Source of the DNA: Thiomicrospira sp. UBA5634
GTDB taxonomy: Bacteria > Pseudomonadota > Gammaproteobacteria > Thiomicrospirales > Thiomicrospiraceae
Direction of reading: 5' to 3'
Assembly (NCBI GenBank): GCA_002421475.1
Contig: DIJW01000191.1
Location: 1 to 6,136 of the forward strand
DNA length: 6,136 bases
Of this stretch, positions 5,945 to 6,136 are shown piece after piece. The translations under genes and the position numbers were made by a program. Every line of letters starts with the position of its first letter. The first letter of the stretch is position 1. The notes under the pieces are model-generated. The model was not told where the DNA came from. It was given only the letters and a program-made list of their open reading frames with translations, and did no database searches.

Positions 5945-6136
5945 ATGCAATCAACACTTCAACAAATACGCCAGCAGGCGCAGCAGTTAATTAACCAAGT
6001 CACCGAACTGGCACATTTAGATCAGTTACGAGTTGAGTTTTTGGGCAAAAAAGCACAAGTTACTGAGTTGATGAAAACTTTGGGTCAGTTATCGGCCGAA
6101 GAGCGCCCGCTTGCCGGTCAATGGATTAATGAAACC
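5945..6136 (+). CDS. pheS: Phenylalanine--tRNA ligase alpha subunit, 5' part
   Basis: The first 64 codons are present and the gene runs off the right edge. The visible part is the N-terminal helical coiled-coil arm of PheS, which contacts tRNA. VRVEFLGKK (about 29-36) and LSAEERPLAGQWINE (49-63) match E. coli PheS (VRVEYLGKK and LPPEERPAAG-INE). The catalytic motifs lie outside the window. The enzyme is normally an alpha2-beta2 tetramer with PheT, expected just downstream. The Shine-Dalgarno sequence is weak: GGAAA at 5930-5934, 10 nt from the ATG. The upstream terminator and inverted repeat suggest control separate from rplT. Confidence 0.95.
   Translation, partial: MQSTLQQIRQQAQQLINQVTELAHLDQLRVEFLGKKAQVTELMKTLGQLSAEERPLAGQWINET

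Noticed and set aside
5917..5994. Short ORF starting at ATG 5917 as a pheM-like leader
   Set aside because: It overlaps the pheS start out of frame, lies after the terminator and has no Phe codons.

Overview
The window looks like chromosomal DNA of a gammaproteobacterium with moderate to low G+C. The main evidence is the translation gene order thrS-infC-rpmI-rplT-pheS on the + strand, as in Escherichia coli, together with proteins that align closely with the E. coli versions from memory. The exact genus cannot be read from the window. A sulfur- or methyl-oxidising member of Thiotrichales would fit, but that is a guess.

Layout. Positions 1-598 (+) hold the 3' end of a DUF523/DUF1722 (YbgA-type) protein whose start lies outside the window. 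It converges on a minus-strand gene (668-1315) for a divergent protein-L-isoaspartate O-methyltransferase family protein. The hairpin between them (632-653) has a U-rich tail only in the minus direction. A 247-nt divergent spacer (1316-1562) carries a likely minus-strand -10 box and a possible 17-codon ORF with a strong Shine-Dalgarno sequence. Next is a single-domain HDOD protein (1563-2429, +).

The rest is the translation operon: thrS (2526-4460), infC (4485-5042, starting on the rare codon ATC), rpmI (5229-5426), rplT (5443-5799) and the first 64 codons of pheS (5945 to the end). thrS probably has its own extended -10 promoter in the 96-nt gap after the HDOD gene. The 186-nt infC-rpmI spacer is rich in hairpins and includes mutually exclusive pairings. 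It is where autoregulation by ribosomal protein L20 would be expected. Between rplT and pheS there is a strong intrinsic terminator followed by a 53-nt inverted repeat. No Phe-rich leader peptide of the pheM type is visible.

The operon encodes threonyl-tRNA synthetase, initiation factor IF3, large-subunit proteins L35 and L20, and the phenylalanyl-tRNA synthetase alpha chain, so it joins tRNA charging, initiation and ribosome assembly. The unusual points are in the control regions: the ATC start of infC, the L20-type leader and the rplT-pheS attenuator-like region. I found no mobile element, CRISPR array, tRNA or rRNA, and nothing that qualifies as a wholly new system.
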